Made by a program: the position numbers and the translations under genes. Below, piece after piece: positions 31,121-41,800 of a stretch of 64,000 bases of DNA (position 1 is its first letter; the number at the start of each line of letters is the position of its first letter). Source of the DNA: Symbiodinium natans (lineage: Eukaryota; Sar; Dinophyceae; Suessiales; Symbiodiniaceae); contig CAJNDS010002094.1 of assembly GCA_905221605.1 (NCBI GenBank), positions 482,501-546,500 on the forward strand, given 5' to 3'. The notes beneath the pieces were generated by a model, which was given only the letters and a program-made list of their open reading frames with translations, was not told the origin of the DNA and made no database searches.

Positions 31121-33642
31121 TGCACCTCCGAGCGAAGTGGCCGACAAAGTGCAACGGCATGCTTGACAGCATCAATGATATAAAAGAGTCGCTGTTTGCG
31201 GGTGAGGGCAGAGCACCGCAGGGCTTGCCACAGAATATTTGGGTTTGAGTTTCGGGCTCTAGTGTTTTGTTGTGCAGGATGTCCCTCCGACTAGGCCCCC
31301 GTGCAGTGGTAAGACCGAAGTAGAATCGTCAACTGGAGCCGTGGTATAAGAAGTTCAGGCTCCGGGGCTCTGAATGTTAAGAACCAACTCAGAACCACAC
31401 AATTTGAGGGTGCAGGGTTTAGGGTAGGCGACCCGGCATGGCATTTTTCCCCCCCCTTTGCAAGGCGTGGAGGGTGGAGGGTTGAGCTTCTGCGAAGAAC
31501 TGTGGGAACTCCTGGCGTCTGCCTGAAACCACCTGCAGCCAGAGACGAACCGTTTACAAACTTTTTGTTGTGAGAGTCCTTGCTGGTGTTCAGCAGTGTT
31601 ACACGATGCGGGCTGTGCCACCCTCCTAAAACCTGAAAACCCTAAAGCACCAACTGCCCTCAATGCCCTTGACGCCCTAAATGCCCCGAATGCCCTAAAT
31701 CAACCGAAAGACCCCCCAAAACATCCCAAAATGCACCCTGAAAATAAAACCAGCAGACACCCTCTGAAGAATACCCCCTGAAGCCAGAGAAAAAGGAAGC
31801 AGAGAAAGAGACCTCTGAGGAGGGCCCGCGCCAGCCTGGGGGCTCTCACAGCTTTCGCGTGTCCCATCAGGGGTCAGAACAGTGACTTAGCCTCCATACA
31901 AAAAGAGGGCTGGGGCTCCCTCCCTGACGTTCCGCCACGCCGCCCCCCGGTGCCAGGATTTGGATTCTGAGTTGTTAAAAAAAAAAGCTGAGAGTTCAAA
32001 CTCGAGGGCTCCTGAGGGGAGTTTCTTGAGGCACCTCTTTACCGGCTTCCGTCTTACACCTGGGAGACATCTCTGGGGCACCGGGGCCGAGATCACTTTG
32101 GCATCAGATGTGGGCACGCGCTCGTTCTTGTTCTGTGCAGGGAGAAAACTCCCTGAATTCCCCTGCTCGCCAAGGGGCGTCTTTGACGGAAAGGACTCCC
32201 CACCACCTTTGAGCTTCAGGTGAGTTCCTGGGCTCCATCCTGGGCTGTTGAAAAGGCGTAGAGCTCAGGGGTTTAGGGTTAAGGGTTTAGGGTTTAGGGT
32301 TTAGGGCTTAGCAGCAAGACTACGCAGCAACGCTGACTCACAAACAGGGGGCCTGCCGTCAGATCTGTCCTGCGCAGTGACCCCAAGGACCACATCTCGA
32401 GCTTGGCAGAAGGAGTGCCGGCTTAGGGTTTAGGGTTTAGGGTTTAGGGAGCATGGACGCCGAGGCCTGCCTTCTTATGATGAGGTTCCTGGGCAGCCGA
32501 GGCTAGAACTCAGAGTGGGGCCCTTTCTCTATTTCTTTCAAGGGGTTTGGGTTCCTTCAGAAGCCCCTTTCAACCCAACAGGGCACCCTTTTGGTTCCCA
32601 GATTACTCTTGGGGCCTCATAGAGATTGCTTTGCGGCTGGGATCTGTCTCGGCTTCTCCTCCTAAGATCGATTCAGGTCCTTGCAGGGTCAAGCCATCCC
32701 CCTCACGCCCGTGGTCAACATGGCACTTCGTTGGCGGGGAGCAGTTGGCCTAGGGCTGGATACGGCGCTTTGCTCGGTACCGGACCCCTGCTTCCTAGAC
32801 CCTAAACCCTAGTTGAACCCGAAAGCCTGAACTCTCAGATGGTTCAGTGCATAAGCCTGAAAAGGCCCTTAGGGCCCCTGAAAGTCCTGAGTCGTCCCTG
32901 GGTTTTGTATACGGCTTGGGATCCTGTGACTATGCAAGCGTTTGGGGCTTACCCGAAACCCTAAACCCCAGACCCTAAACTCCCGGCCTAGACCACACCT
33001 AGCCCGAAGCCCTCAACTCAAAGCACCCAAACCCTTCCAGCTGCAGCAGAGGGCTTTAGGGTTGAGGACTCATGGAGTCGAGGGTTTGGGGGTTTAGGGG
33101 CATGGGGTTTCAGAGGGCTTTAGGTTCAGCAGGGCTATAGCGTTTAGGGGCTTTATGGCTTCAGGGCATTTCAGGGCTCAGGGCCGCGAAAAGCAAGGCG
33201 CCTAGGGGAGACATTGTAACGCGAGGTACAGGGGTTGTTGCTCTACCGACCTGTTCTCAGAGGCTGTGCACACCTTGGTGCACCCAAAGTGACAGCACCC
33301 ATGACATCAGTCAGCCAGGATTCCCCCGCCCAAAAACGTCACCAAAGCCCCCGACACTCCGGTCCCTAACATCCCGTCCCTAACAGTGGGCTGGAGATGG
33401 ATTGCAGCATCTCAGCTGTCAATGGTTTAGGGTTTAGGGGTCGGGTTCAGTTGTTACACCCAGATTGAGCTGCCCGTCCTCTACACCTTGAACCCCAACA
33501 TACTAACCCTTGGACTCTCAACCCGGTGTGTGTTCGACATCCAGGGTGTGCACCAGGTGTATGGCAGCCTCTTGATAAATATTAAGAAAACAGCACACAT
33601 TCCTCAGAGAAACTGCTCGAGCGCTGCCCCCTCTGTCCAAGG
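31121..33642 (+). CDS. multi-exon gene of unknown function (phase-consistent chain)
   Basis: Proposed exons: 31121-31201, 32141-32219, 32378-32420, 32687-32776, 33261-33318, 33387-33424, 33464-33642. Phases agree at every junction. Reads include HLRAKWPTKCNGMLDSINDI; RKLPEFPCSPRGVFDGKDSP; DPKDHISSLAEGVP; GQAIPLTPVVNMALRWRGAV; GWRWIAASQLSM; IELPVLYTLNPNILTLGLST with VHQVYGSLLINIKKTAHIPQ. Several signals are classical (TTCTGTGCAG|, CAG|GTGAGT); one donor is GC and one GA. The last proposed intron is only 39 nt and may instead be exon or a wrong junction. The 5' end is open; a likely last exon is 34038-34118. No family recognised. Confidence 0.5.
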
Positions 33643-33756
33643 GTTCGGGGGGAATCTCTACTAGGCCCTGGTTTAGGGTGCCAACCCCCTTGTCGGACAG
33701 CAGGTAGGACCCAGAATGGAAAAAATCCCCTCTTCTTCGGATCTAGGGTTCAGGGT

Positions 33757-33828
33757 TGGGATGTTCCCCCCTATTCGAACAGTCCTTCAGAGGGGCTATA
33801 GGCACAAGGGGGAACATCCCAAAATCAG
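33757..33828. repeat. short inverted repeat
   Basis: TTGGGATGTTCCCCCCTAT and its complement GGGGGAACATCCCAA flank a loop of about 35 bp; MITE-like. Confidence 0.65.
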
Positions 33829-34037
33829 GGTGTGTTGAAGCCCTGGCCAAGAATGGAAGGCAGGCGCTGGGTGACCCTAAACCCTAAACCCTAAACCCTA
33901 GACCCTAGACCCTAAGCCCTAAGCCCTAAGCCCTAAACCTATCAACCCAAGCCCTATAAGCCTGTAGACGCACTGCCGCCCGAGTTGCTGGTCCCTAAAC
34001 CCTAAACCGAGGTTTAAGGCAGGAGCTTAGATTGCAG

Positions 34038-34118
34038 GACTTGCGGGCTTGTGCCGAAGCAGCTCTGACCACTTTCAGTTCAGCATACCTCGTCGGCCCC
34101 AGCGCGCCGAGCGGCTAA
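34038..34118 (+). CDS. candidate terminal exon
   Basis: After AGATTGCAG| the frame reads DLRACAEAALTTFSSAYLVG then a TAA. A second frame also reaches a stop at 34131. It may end the gene at 31121-33642. Confidence 0.35.
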   Translation, partial: DLRACAEAALTTFSSAYLVGPSAPSG

Positions 34119-34131
34119 GAAGCTTCTAGGG

Positions 34132-35221
34132 TTTCCAGGGTTCCTACGTGGCCCGAAGCCCGAGTTCCCTGAGACCCCTTAAGCACTAGGGAGTTGCTCG
34201 TGCTGCCGGGTCCTGACGAATGCAATTCCAATCGCGGCCGAGCAGTGTCGTTCTCCAGCAGCGCCGCCCAAAAAGAGTTAGGGTTTAGGGTTTAGGGTTT
34301 TGGGCTTGAGGGCTACGGGGGTTGCAGAGAGGTTTTGGGCCAGAACCCAAGGGGTACAACCTTAAGGGTCCAGGCAAGACCCCAGAGACTCCAAACCCTA
34401 ACCCTCCCCGGCTCCCCCCGCCAAGACAGATTTGTCATGCGGATGTGTGTCCAGACGCCCTTTGTCTTGTCAAACTTCGGCACCCTAGTGGCCTTAGTGC
34501 CAAACAAAGGCTGTAGTTGAGGGTTTAGGGTTTACTCTGTCGGGTTTAGGGTCTAAGTTTCTGTGCGCTTCTATTGGCAACGGCTACAGGTCTTGTGATT
34601 AGAAGAAGCTCCTTGCCTTGTGATGAACTTGTAACTTAAGGAAGTACATATTCATTTTCACCTTTCTTAATCGTATATAGTCATACACGACAAAAGAACT
34701 TAAGCATACAGGGCCTTGTTGTTATCGTGGGAGTGCTCTGTTAGTCAAAAATCGTATCAAATTGGGTATGAGAAGGGGGTGTACCTAGTTTATCTGAAGC
34801 TACTTCAGATGGTAATGGTGTGCAAAAGTCAGAAGCTCAAGAAGTGCTTGGTTCTCAGAAAGTGATTGGGAGTTCTGCAACCTAACTCTACTCCTATGTC
34901 CCCTTAAGTCCCTCTCTTCCCTCTCTTTTTGAGGTTTAGGGATCTCCTCATGAGGCTACTTGACCAAGCTTTGGGTTTTTAGGAGTCAGGGGAAGCAGGG
35001 GAAGGCAATCCAAGTGCTTCTCAGCTTGCTCTCTTTCCACATTGGGGTTCGAAGGTTGGATTGCTAAACCCTGAACTGGCACTTGCAATCCACAACCGAG
35101 CCCAATCCTTCCCCCCGCCCCCCACCCCAAACCCTAAACCCTAAACCCTGAACTCTGAACCCCAAGCCTAAAACCATGAACCCTAAGCCCCAAACCCCCA
35201 CACCCAAAACCCCGCGAAAAG
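34132..35221. other. no supported gene
   Basis: 34560-34900 is AT-richer unique sequence without telomere-like words. 35115-35210 holds loose CCCTAAA/CCCAAAC words. An island at 34226-34283 (CRSPAAPPKKS, stop) is too short to support. Confidence 0.35.
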
Positions 35222-35286
35222 GAGCGCCTCCGACGGGAGGTGGAGGAGGAGATGCGTCTTGAAGAGGCAAAGAGCCTTCCGGAGGG
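35222..35286 (+). CDS. candidate coiled-coil exon
   Basis: After GCGAAAAG| and before |GTAGGGTTTAGGG, reading ERLRREVEEEMRLEEAKSLP, a charged helical heptad-like stretch. Confidence 0.45.
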
Positions 35287-35287
35287 G

Positions 35288-35452
35288 TAGGGTTTAGGGT
35301 TTAGGGTTTAGGGTTTAGGGTTTTGGGTCTAGGGTTTAGGGTTTAGGGTTGAGGGTTTAGGGTTCAGGGTTCAGGGTTTAGGGTTTAGGGTGTAGGGTGT
35401 AGGGTGTAATGAGGGTGTAGGTTTGAGGGTTTAGGGTTTAGGGTTTAGGGTC
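35288..35452 (+). repeat. TTTAGGG array
   Basis: It begins at the splice donor of the preceding exon; about 20 units, some TTCAGGG and TGTAGGG. Confidence 0.93.
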
Positions 35453-35689
35453 ACATGCTCCGCGCACACCACCACGCAGGGCGTGTGTTGTGGTGTGCGC
35501 CCAGGTTCACGTCCTCTCCCAACCCACCCACCCCATTTATGACCTTGGTCGGGTTTCGGGTTTTTTTTCTGTTTGCTGTTGGCCCTCCTCTCAAATAGCT
35601 GCTCGAATCCTATTCCGCGCTGTTCCTCGGATCGAGGTTTGTGCTTTGGGATTTGGGGGACCTTATAGCTGAGAACTGGTCTGGGAAAA

Positions 35690-36058
35690 GCACACCAAAG
35701 TCAGAAATGGTCCGGCAAAGACACAAACAGGTTCAAAAAGGCTCAGAAATGGTCTGGAAGATCTGGAAGAAGCCCAAAAAGGTGCAGAAATGATCTGGAA
35801 GAAGCCCAAAAAGTGCAGAAAGACCATTCATCAGTCCTTTTTGAGCTTCTCCCAGACAATTTCCGAAGCTTTTTGGGCTTCTCCCAAAAGCCATTTCTGA
35901 GCCTTTTTTGGGCTTAAGCCATGTCTGAACCTTTTTCGCTTTTTGGGCTTTTCTTGGGCTTGTCCCGGACAATTTCTGAGCCTTTTTGGGATTCTTTTTG
36001 GGATTCTCCCCAGCCATTTCTGAACCTTTTTAGCCTTTTGGGACTTCTCCCGGACCAT
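35690..36058. repeat. inverted array of about 30-35-bp degenerate repeats
   Basis: The left half repeats CAGAAATGGTCTGGAAGAAGCCCAAAAAG-like words; the right half repeats their complement (CTTTTTGGGCTTCTCCCAGACAATTTCTG-like words, quoted in part), meeting near 35825. The long - strand Lys-rich frames are by-products. Confidence 0.75.
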
Positions 36059-36110
36059 TTCTGCAAAAGAGATCCTCAGGGTTTTGGGTTTTGGGGCTCG
36101 AAGCCTTCAG

Positions 36111-36164
36111 CACAGTGAAAATGTGGACCCCAGCGCAATCCTGGTGGAAGACTCTGACTGGAAG
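36111..36164 (+). CDS. candidate exon
   Basis: Exactly 18 codons between GAAGCCTTCAG| and |GTTAGGCTT, reading HSENVDPSAILVEDSDWK. Phase 0 on both sides, matching the next candidate at 36814. Confidence 0.5.
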
Positions 36165-36715
36165 GTTAGGCTTTGGGGATAGATGCAGGCTTGCTGGGCT
36201 TCTGAAGCCGTTCTGAATTCGGCGGGTGCTTGGGTTCTCTTCGGGTGGCTTTCCTCATGTTCTCAGAAGAGGCTCATCTGAACCCCAGACGGTGGATTTT
36301 CCAGGTCGTGGCGCGTGCAGGACGTAGTGTGTCAGGGTGTCGGGTAGAGAGTGGGGGTTGGGGCGGGGTGGTGGGGTGGTGAAACAGGTGAAAGGGGGTG
36401 AAAGGGGTAGGGGGCAGGTAGCCGGGGCATCAAGGCGAACTCTTGGGAGGGTAGGGGGTGGGCTACAGGGTAGGGGGGAGGAGTGGGGGGAGAGCACGCT
36501 GTCAAGGTAGTGCAGAAAGAAGCAGTACGAGACGATGGGGCTTGCTGGTTTGTTGGTGTTCGTGCGTGGTTGCGATAATTCGATTTGCTTCGTTGGTTCT
36601 TGAGAAGTTCGCTACTAGGCTGATGGCCCCACCAAGGAAGCTCCAAACACACCTACGACTCTTAAAGATCACCCAGAACCCAAAACCCAAAACCCAGAAC
36701 CCAAGACCCAAAACC

Positions 36716-36798
36716 TAGAACCCTAAACCCTAAACCCTAAACCCTAAACCCTAAACCCTAAACCCTAAACCCTAAACCCTAAACCCTAAACCCTAAAG
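36716..36798 (-). repeat. CCCTAAA array
   Basis: Eleven copies, facing the TTTAGGG array at 36898 around an 84-nt exon. Confidence 0.95.
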
Positions 36799-36813
36799 TA
36801 CTAGCCTGGCCAG

Positions 36814-36897
36814 GCAAGACGTTCGGCTGGCCCGATGCATCGGCCGAAGTGGCGGCCGGAGCTGTTCGAGCAGGCTCGGGAACCCAAAACTCACAGG
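36814..36897 (+). CDS. candidate exon between facing arrays
   Basis: 84 nt between CTGGCCAG| and |GTTTAGGG. In phase 0 it reads GPMHRPKWRPELFEQAREPK. The - strand is also open, so + rests on phase agreement with 36111-36164. Confidence 0.4.
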
Positions 36898-37015
36898 GTT
36901 TAGGGTTTAGGGTTTAGGGTTTAGGGTTTAGGGTTTAGGGTTTAGGGTTTAGAGTGTAGGGTTTAGCGTTTGGGGTTTGGGGTTTGGGGTCTAGGGTTTA
37001 GGGTTTAGGGTTTCC
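36898..37015 (+). repeat. TTTAGGG array
   Basis: It starts with the GT of the proposed donor; about 16 units. Confidence 0.95.
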
Positions 37016-37552
37016 ATAGATCAAGGGATGACGACTCGTACTCCTGGCCCTTATACTACCTTAAGGACCCTTAAAACAGGATCCCCAAACCCAGGGTACG
37101 ACCTCAACTGTCCAAGGTACAACCCCTAGACTCAAACCCTGCGCCGAACCCAGAAAGTCTCAGCAGCAGTACTGTAAGCCCCGAGCGCCCAATGCAGCTG
37201 CAACTGTTCCTTCCCAATCATTGCACTTTCTCGGGCAATCCTTCTCCCAGCTTTTGCGATTCGGGGGGGCCGAGGGCCCCTCCTCTCTCTGGGACCTTGT
37301 AGGGTTTAGGACTCAAGTTCTTAGGGGGTTTAGGACTTAGGGGTTTGCTTTTAGCATGGTTTCGGGGTCTTTGCAGGGTTTCAGGATTCTGGGCCCTCTG
37401 CTCTGAGAAGGTTTGGATTTCGTTGCCTGCAGGCACTGCCCTGGAAGAATGTGGAGTATCGATTCGGTGCCTCTGGCACCAGGGAGCCCTTCCATTGGAC
37501 ACCTAAAATATTGACCCATACACTCAAAACCACAACCCACACCCTTCCCCAG

Positions 37553-37607
37553 GCCCCGGCCGAGTTGCCGCGCTCAAAGGGAGATCGCCCACGGAAGAAG
37601 CGCAAAG
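37553..37607 (+). CDS. candidate exon with basic NLS-like end
   Basis: Between CTTCCCCAG| and |GTACAAATGG, reading APAELPRSKGDRPRKKRK. The upstream frame from 37433 (ALPWKNVEYRFGASG, after CCTGCAG|) is also exon-like. Confidence 0.45.
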
Positions 37608-37735
37608 GTACAAATGGATGGCGGTGCTGCGGGCTTTGAGAGACTTTTGAACGAGGGCTGGTTTGAAGATAGCCCTTTGCGTTGTAATTAGGCTCCTAAA
37701 CGCCGGCCTGCTTTAAGCTCCCCGGACCTGCACAG

Positions 37736-38842
37736 CCCGAGGTGTCGGTGGAGTTTTATGCTGCAGTGAAGACTCTCGGCGTTTCCCCAAACCAGTTTTG
37801 GAGTTTTTGTGCAGCAGGGTTTCGGGTTTAGGGTTTCGTGTCTATACATCAATCACAATCATCGAAGCTGCATGATGCTTGCGCCTGTGCCCGCTCAAAG
37901 CCGATGAGCTTCATGGCCGCATGCCAGATGCGTAGACATGGCCTAAAATCCAAAAACGTTCAAAACCCTGAGTGTTCGGGCTGAGCACACCCAGCACCCT
38001 TTCATTACAGCCTGCATCGCCCAAAAACTTCCGAAAGCTCCGCAAACACTGCCTGCACTGATCATAGTGCATCCAAGCCCCACCTCTAGCACAAACTGTG
38101 AACGTGCTAGCCCCGGCCACCAACTTCGAGCTAAGACTACAAGCAGCTAGGTCAATCTTACAGATTTCCTCAGACCGAGCGAGTGGGATAGATGGAATAG
38201 ACGTGCAGTTCGGGTTTGTTATCTTGTCGTTTGAGAAGCAGGCTTTCTAGAGGCAGGTTGCTTTGTTTCTTCTGAGCTCCCAACTGCCAGAGCCTGTCGC
38301 CGGAATGGTGTAGTACCAGCCATGGCGCTACTCAACGAGATGAAGGCTTTGGGGGGCTGTGTCGAGCTGATTGGAGGGGTGACGAGGGGTTGCTGACGGA
38401 CATGGTGCGGCCCCCAAGCACTTAAGGCTTGGGAACCCCTAAACCCCTAAACCCCTAAACCCCTAAACCCCTAAACCCCTAATCCCCTAAACCCCTAAAC
38501 CCCCAAACCCCCAGACCCCTAGACCCCTAGACCCCTAGACCCCTAGGGATGCGGATCAAAAAAAAATTTATTTGGGATCAAGAAAAAATTTATTTAGGAT
38601 CAAGAAAAAATTTATTTAGGATCAAGAAATAATTTATTCTGTTCTTCCGACGGAGAGAGGGAAGGGGAGGGAGGGAGGGAGAAAAGGAGGGAGGGAGGGA
38701 GAAGGCAGGAAGGAAGGAAGGAAGCAAGGAAGCAAGGAAGCAAGGAAGCAAGGAAGCAAGGAAGCAAGGAAGGAAGGAAGGAAGGAAAGGAAAGGAAATG
38801 AAAGGTCAGGAAAGGAAACATAACATAACATCATATGTTATA

Positions 38843-38890
<48 letters not shown>

Positions 38891-41800
38891 ATATATTAAA
38901 ACAAAGTATAACAAAATATTATAGTGGCATAGAGTAGAATAGAACACAATATCGTATAGTACCTTAAACATATAACAAAATCGAAATAGCAAAGCATATA
39001 TGTATATATGCTGCTTTTTGATATCGAATTCATAATACACAATGCATATTTCTTGTTTGTTTGGCGCCGGGCAAGCTTCTTCAACGCGTATGAATCCCTT
39101 CCAAACCCATGATGCGAGCATTGTGTTTGCAAATGGGGGGGAGGTCTGCCCCCCCCCTTCAAACCCCCCGCTGTTTTTTAAAGCCGGGCAAGCTTGCTTC
39201 AAAGCATATGAATATCCTTTCCAAACCAATGATGCGAACGTTGTGTTTGCAAATGGGGGGGGGGGCTGCGCCCCCCCCCCCCAACCCCCCCCTCTGCTTT
39301 CTTAGTCCGGGCAAGCTTGCTTCAAAGCACATGAATCCTTCCAATCCCATGATGCGAGCATTTTTTTTGCAGTAAAACATGAAGACACAATAAGATACAG
39401 TGGCATACAAGAATATATTACAAAAAGATGCAACAATATACAATAATACACAAAAATACAACAATGTACAAGTATGTACAAGAATTTGCAGCAGTATACA
39501 CGTAAAAAAGAATAACTTAGAATAATTTTCAGTAGTTGACAATAATATTCAATAATAGACAACAGTATACAATAATATACAAAAGTATACAAAAATATAC
39601 AAAAAATGTACAGCAATATAGAAAACACAAAAACACAATGACATACAACCATACAAAACAGTGTACAAAATTACAATGATATACAATAGTAGACAATAAT
39701 ATACAATAATATACAATAATATACAATAATATACAATAATATACAATAATATACTATAATATACTATAATATAGAATAATCTGCAATAACATACAAAGAA
39801 AATCGAATAATATACAACAATATACAGTAACCTACAAAAAAAGAGAACAATATACAAGAATTTGAAAAACATTCAATAACATTCAATAATATGCAATATT
39901 GTACAAAAAACACAAGAAAATACAAGGCAATACAAGAATACTCAACAATATAGACAACAATGTACAATAATATGCAAGAATATACAATGTCATACAATAG
40001 TATACAAGAATTTCCACAACACTATGCCAGAATATACATGCTTCAGAGTATACGCATTTTTTTGAAACTTCTAATGCCAAGATGCCCGCATTGATTTGCA
40101 GCCTCTGCAAACTCAGAAATGCTGCTATTTACAGTATTTCCAGCCTCTGAAATCGCAGAAATGCTGCTATTTTTAGTATTTGCAGCCTCTGGAAACTCAG
40201 AAATGCTGCAGTGTACAGTATTTCCAGCCTCTGAAAGCGCAGAACTGCTGCAATATCTGCAGCCTCTCTGGAAACTCAGAAATGCTGCTATTTTCAGTAG
40301 TTCCCGCATAAATGCTGTGTTTTTTCGGTATTTAGAGCTTGCGAAGCGGCAGAACTGCTGCGTTTCTGCGCATTTACAGCCTCCGGTCCGCTTGCAAGAA
40401 GCCTTCGAAGCCTTCAGTAAATTATTTTTTGATCCCAAATAAGTTTTTTTTTGATCCGCCTAGAAATAAATTATTTTTTGATCCCAAATAAATTTTTTTT
40501 TGATCCCCTACCCGACCCCTAGACCCCTAGACCCCTAGACCCGTAGACCCCTAGACCGCTAGACCCCTAGACCCCTAGACCCCTGACCCCTCCCTAGACC
40601 CCTAGACCCCTAGACCCCTAGACCCCTAGACCCCTAGACCCCTAGACCCCTAGACCCCTAGACCCCTAGACCCCTAGACCCCTAGACCCCTAGACCCCTA
40701 GACCCCTAGACCCCTAGACCCCTAGACCCCTAGACCCCTAGACCCCTTCAGACCCCTCAACCCCTAAACCCCTAAACCCCTAAACCCCTAAACCCCTAAA
40801 CCCCTAAACCCCTAAACCCTAAACCCCTAACCCCTAAACCCCTAGACCCCCCTAACCCCTCCCCTAGAAACCCTAAACCCTCAACCCCTCAACCCCTCAA
40901 CCCCTCAACCCCTCAACCCTCAACCCCTCAAACCCTCAACCCCTCAACCCCTAAACCCCTCAACCCCTAAACCCCTAAACCCCTAAACCCCTAGACCCCT
41001 AGACCCCTAGACCCCTAGACCCCTAGACCCCTAGACCCCTTCCCCTAGACCCCCTCAACCCCTAAACCCCTAAACCCCTAAACCCCTAAACCCCTAGACC
41101 CCTAGACCCCTAAACCCCTAAACCCCTAAACCCCTAAACCCCTAAACCCTGCACCCCCCAAACCCTAAACCCCCAAACCCCTAAACACGAAACCCGACAT
41201 GTCTGGACCAGGCCCCAGCGGGCGGAGGCCGGGCTCCGGGTTTTGGCCTGCAGGTTGCTGTTGGGGTGTAGGGTTTAGGGTCTAGGGATTGGGGTTTAGG
41301 GTTTAGGGTTTAGGGTTTAGGGTTTAGGGTTTAGGGTTTGGGGTTTCGGGTTTCGGGTTTGGGGTTTAGGGTTTAGGGTTTAGGGTTTAGGGTTTAGGGT
41401 TTAGGGGTACAGGGTTTTGGGCCCCAAGACCGCCAGCCCCACGAACCCTCCGTAGCAACCATAGTTCCCTTCGCCAATAAGTCTCACTGAGCCCTTCTAA
41501 GCCCTAAACCCTAAACCCACTCTATCCTATATTCGCGAGAACCATAATCGTGGGCAAGGCCCGCCTAGGAATTTTTGTGCCTTTCTCACGAGTTTTTCTG
41601 ACTTGCCCACGAATTTGTGTGCCTTGCCCAAAATTTTTCGGCTTCAAAACTTGCGGGGCACAACAATTCTTGGGCATGGCCCGTTGGAATCAGCTGTGTG
41701 GAGAATGTAACCCTTGTTTTCTTCATGTTTTGGGATTCTCTGGGTGGGTGGGCAATTTCCTGGCCCCGGGGCACCAAGCTCGACCAGAGCTTGCTCGACC

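Larger units (their letters stand above)
38553..40506. mobile_element. 1.95-kb non-coding element with terminal inverted repeats
   Basis: It starts GGATCAAAAAAAAATTTATT and ends with the exact complement; the outer 29 bp match perfectly. Each end carries about four copies of a 20-bp GGATCAAAAAATTTATTT-type unit in mirrored order. It is AT-rich and sits inside a CCCCTAGA array, with array sequence on both sides. No transposase frame: the interior is simple sequence and two tandem arrays. A fold-back or MITE-like element is the best guess. Confidence 0.75.

Noticed and set aside
38612-40110. Series of Leu/Ser/Tyr/Ile/Cys-rich - strand frames
   Set aside because: All come from AT and purine simple sequence inside the inverted-repeat element; no normal amino-acid composition.
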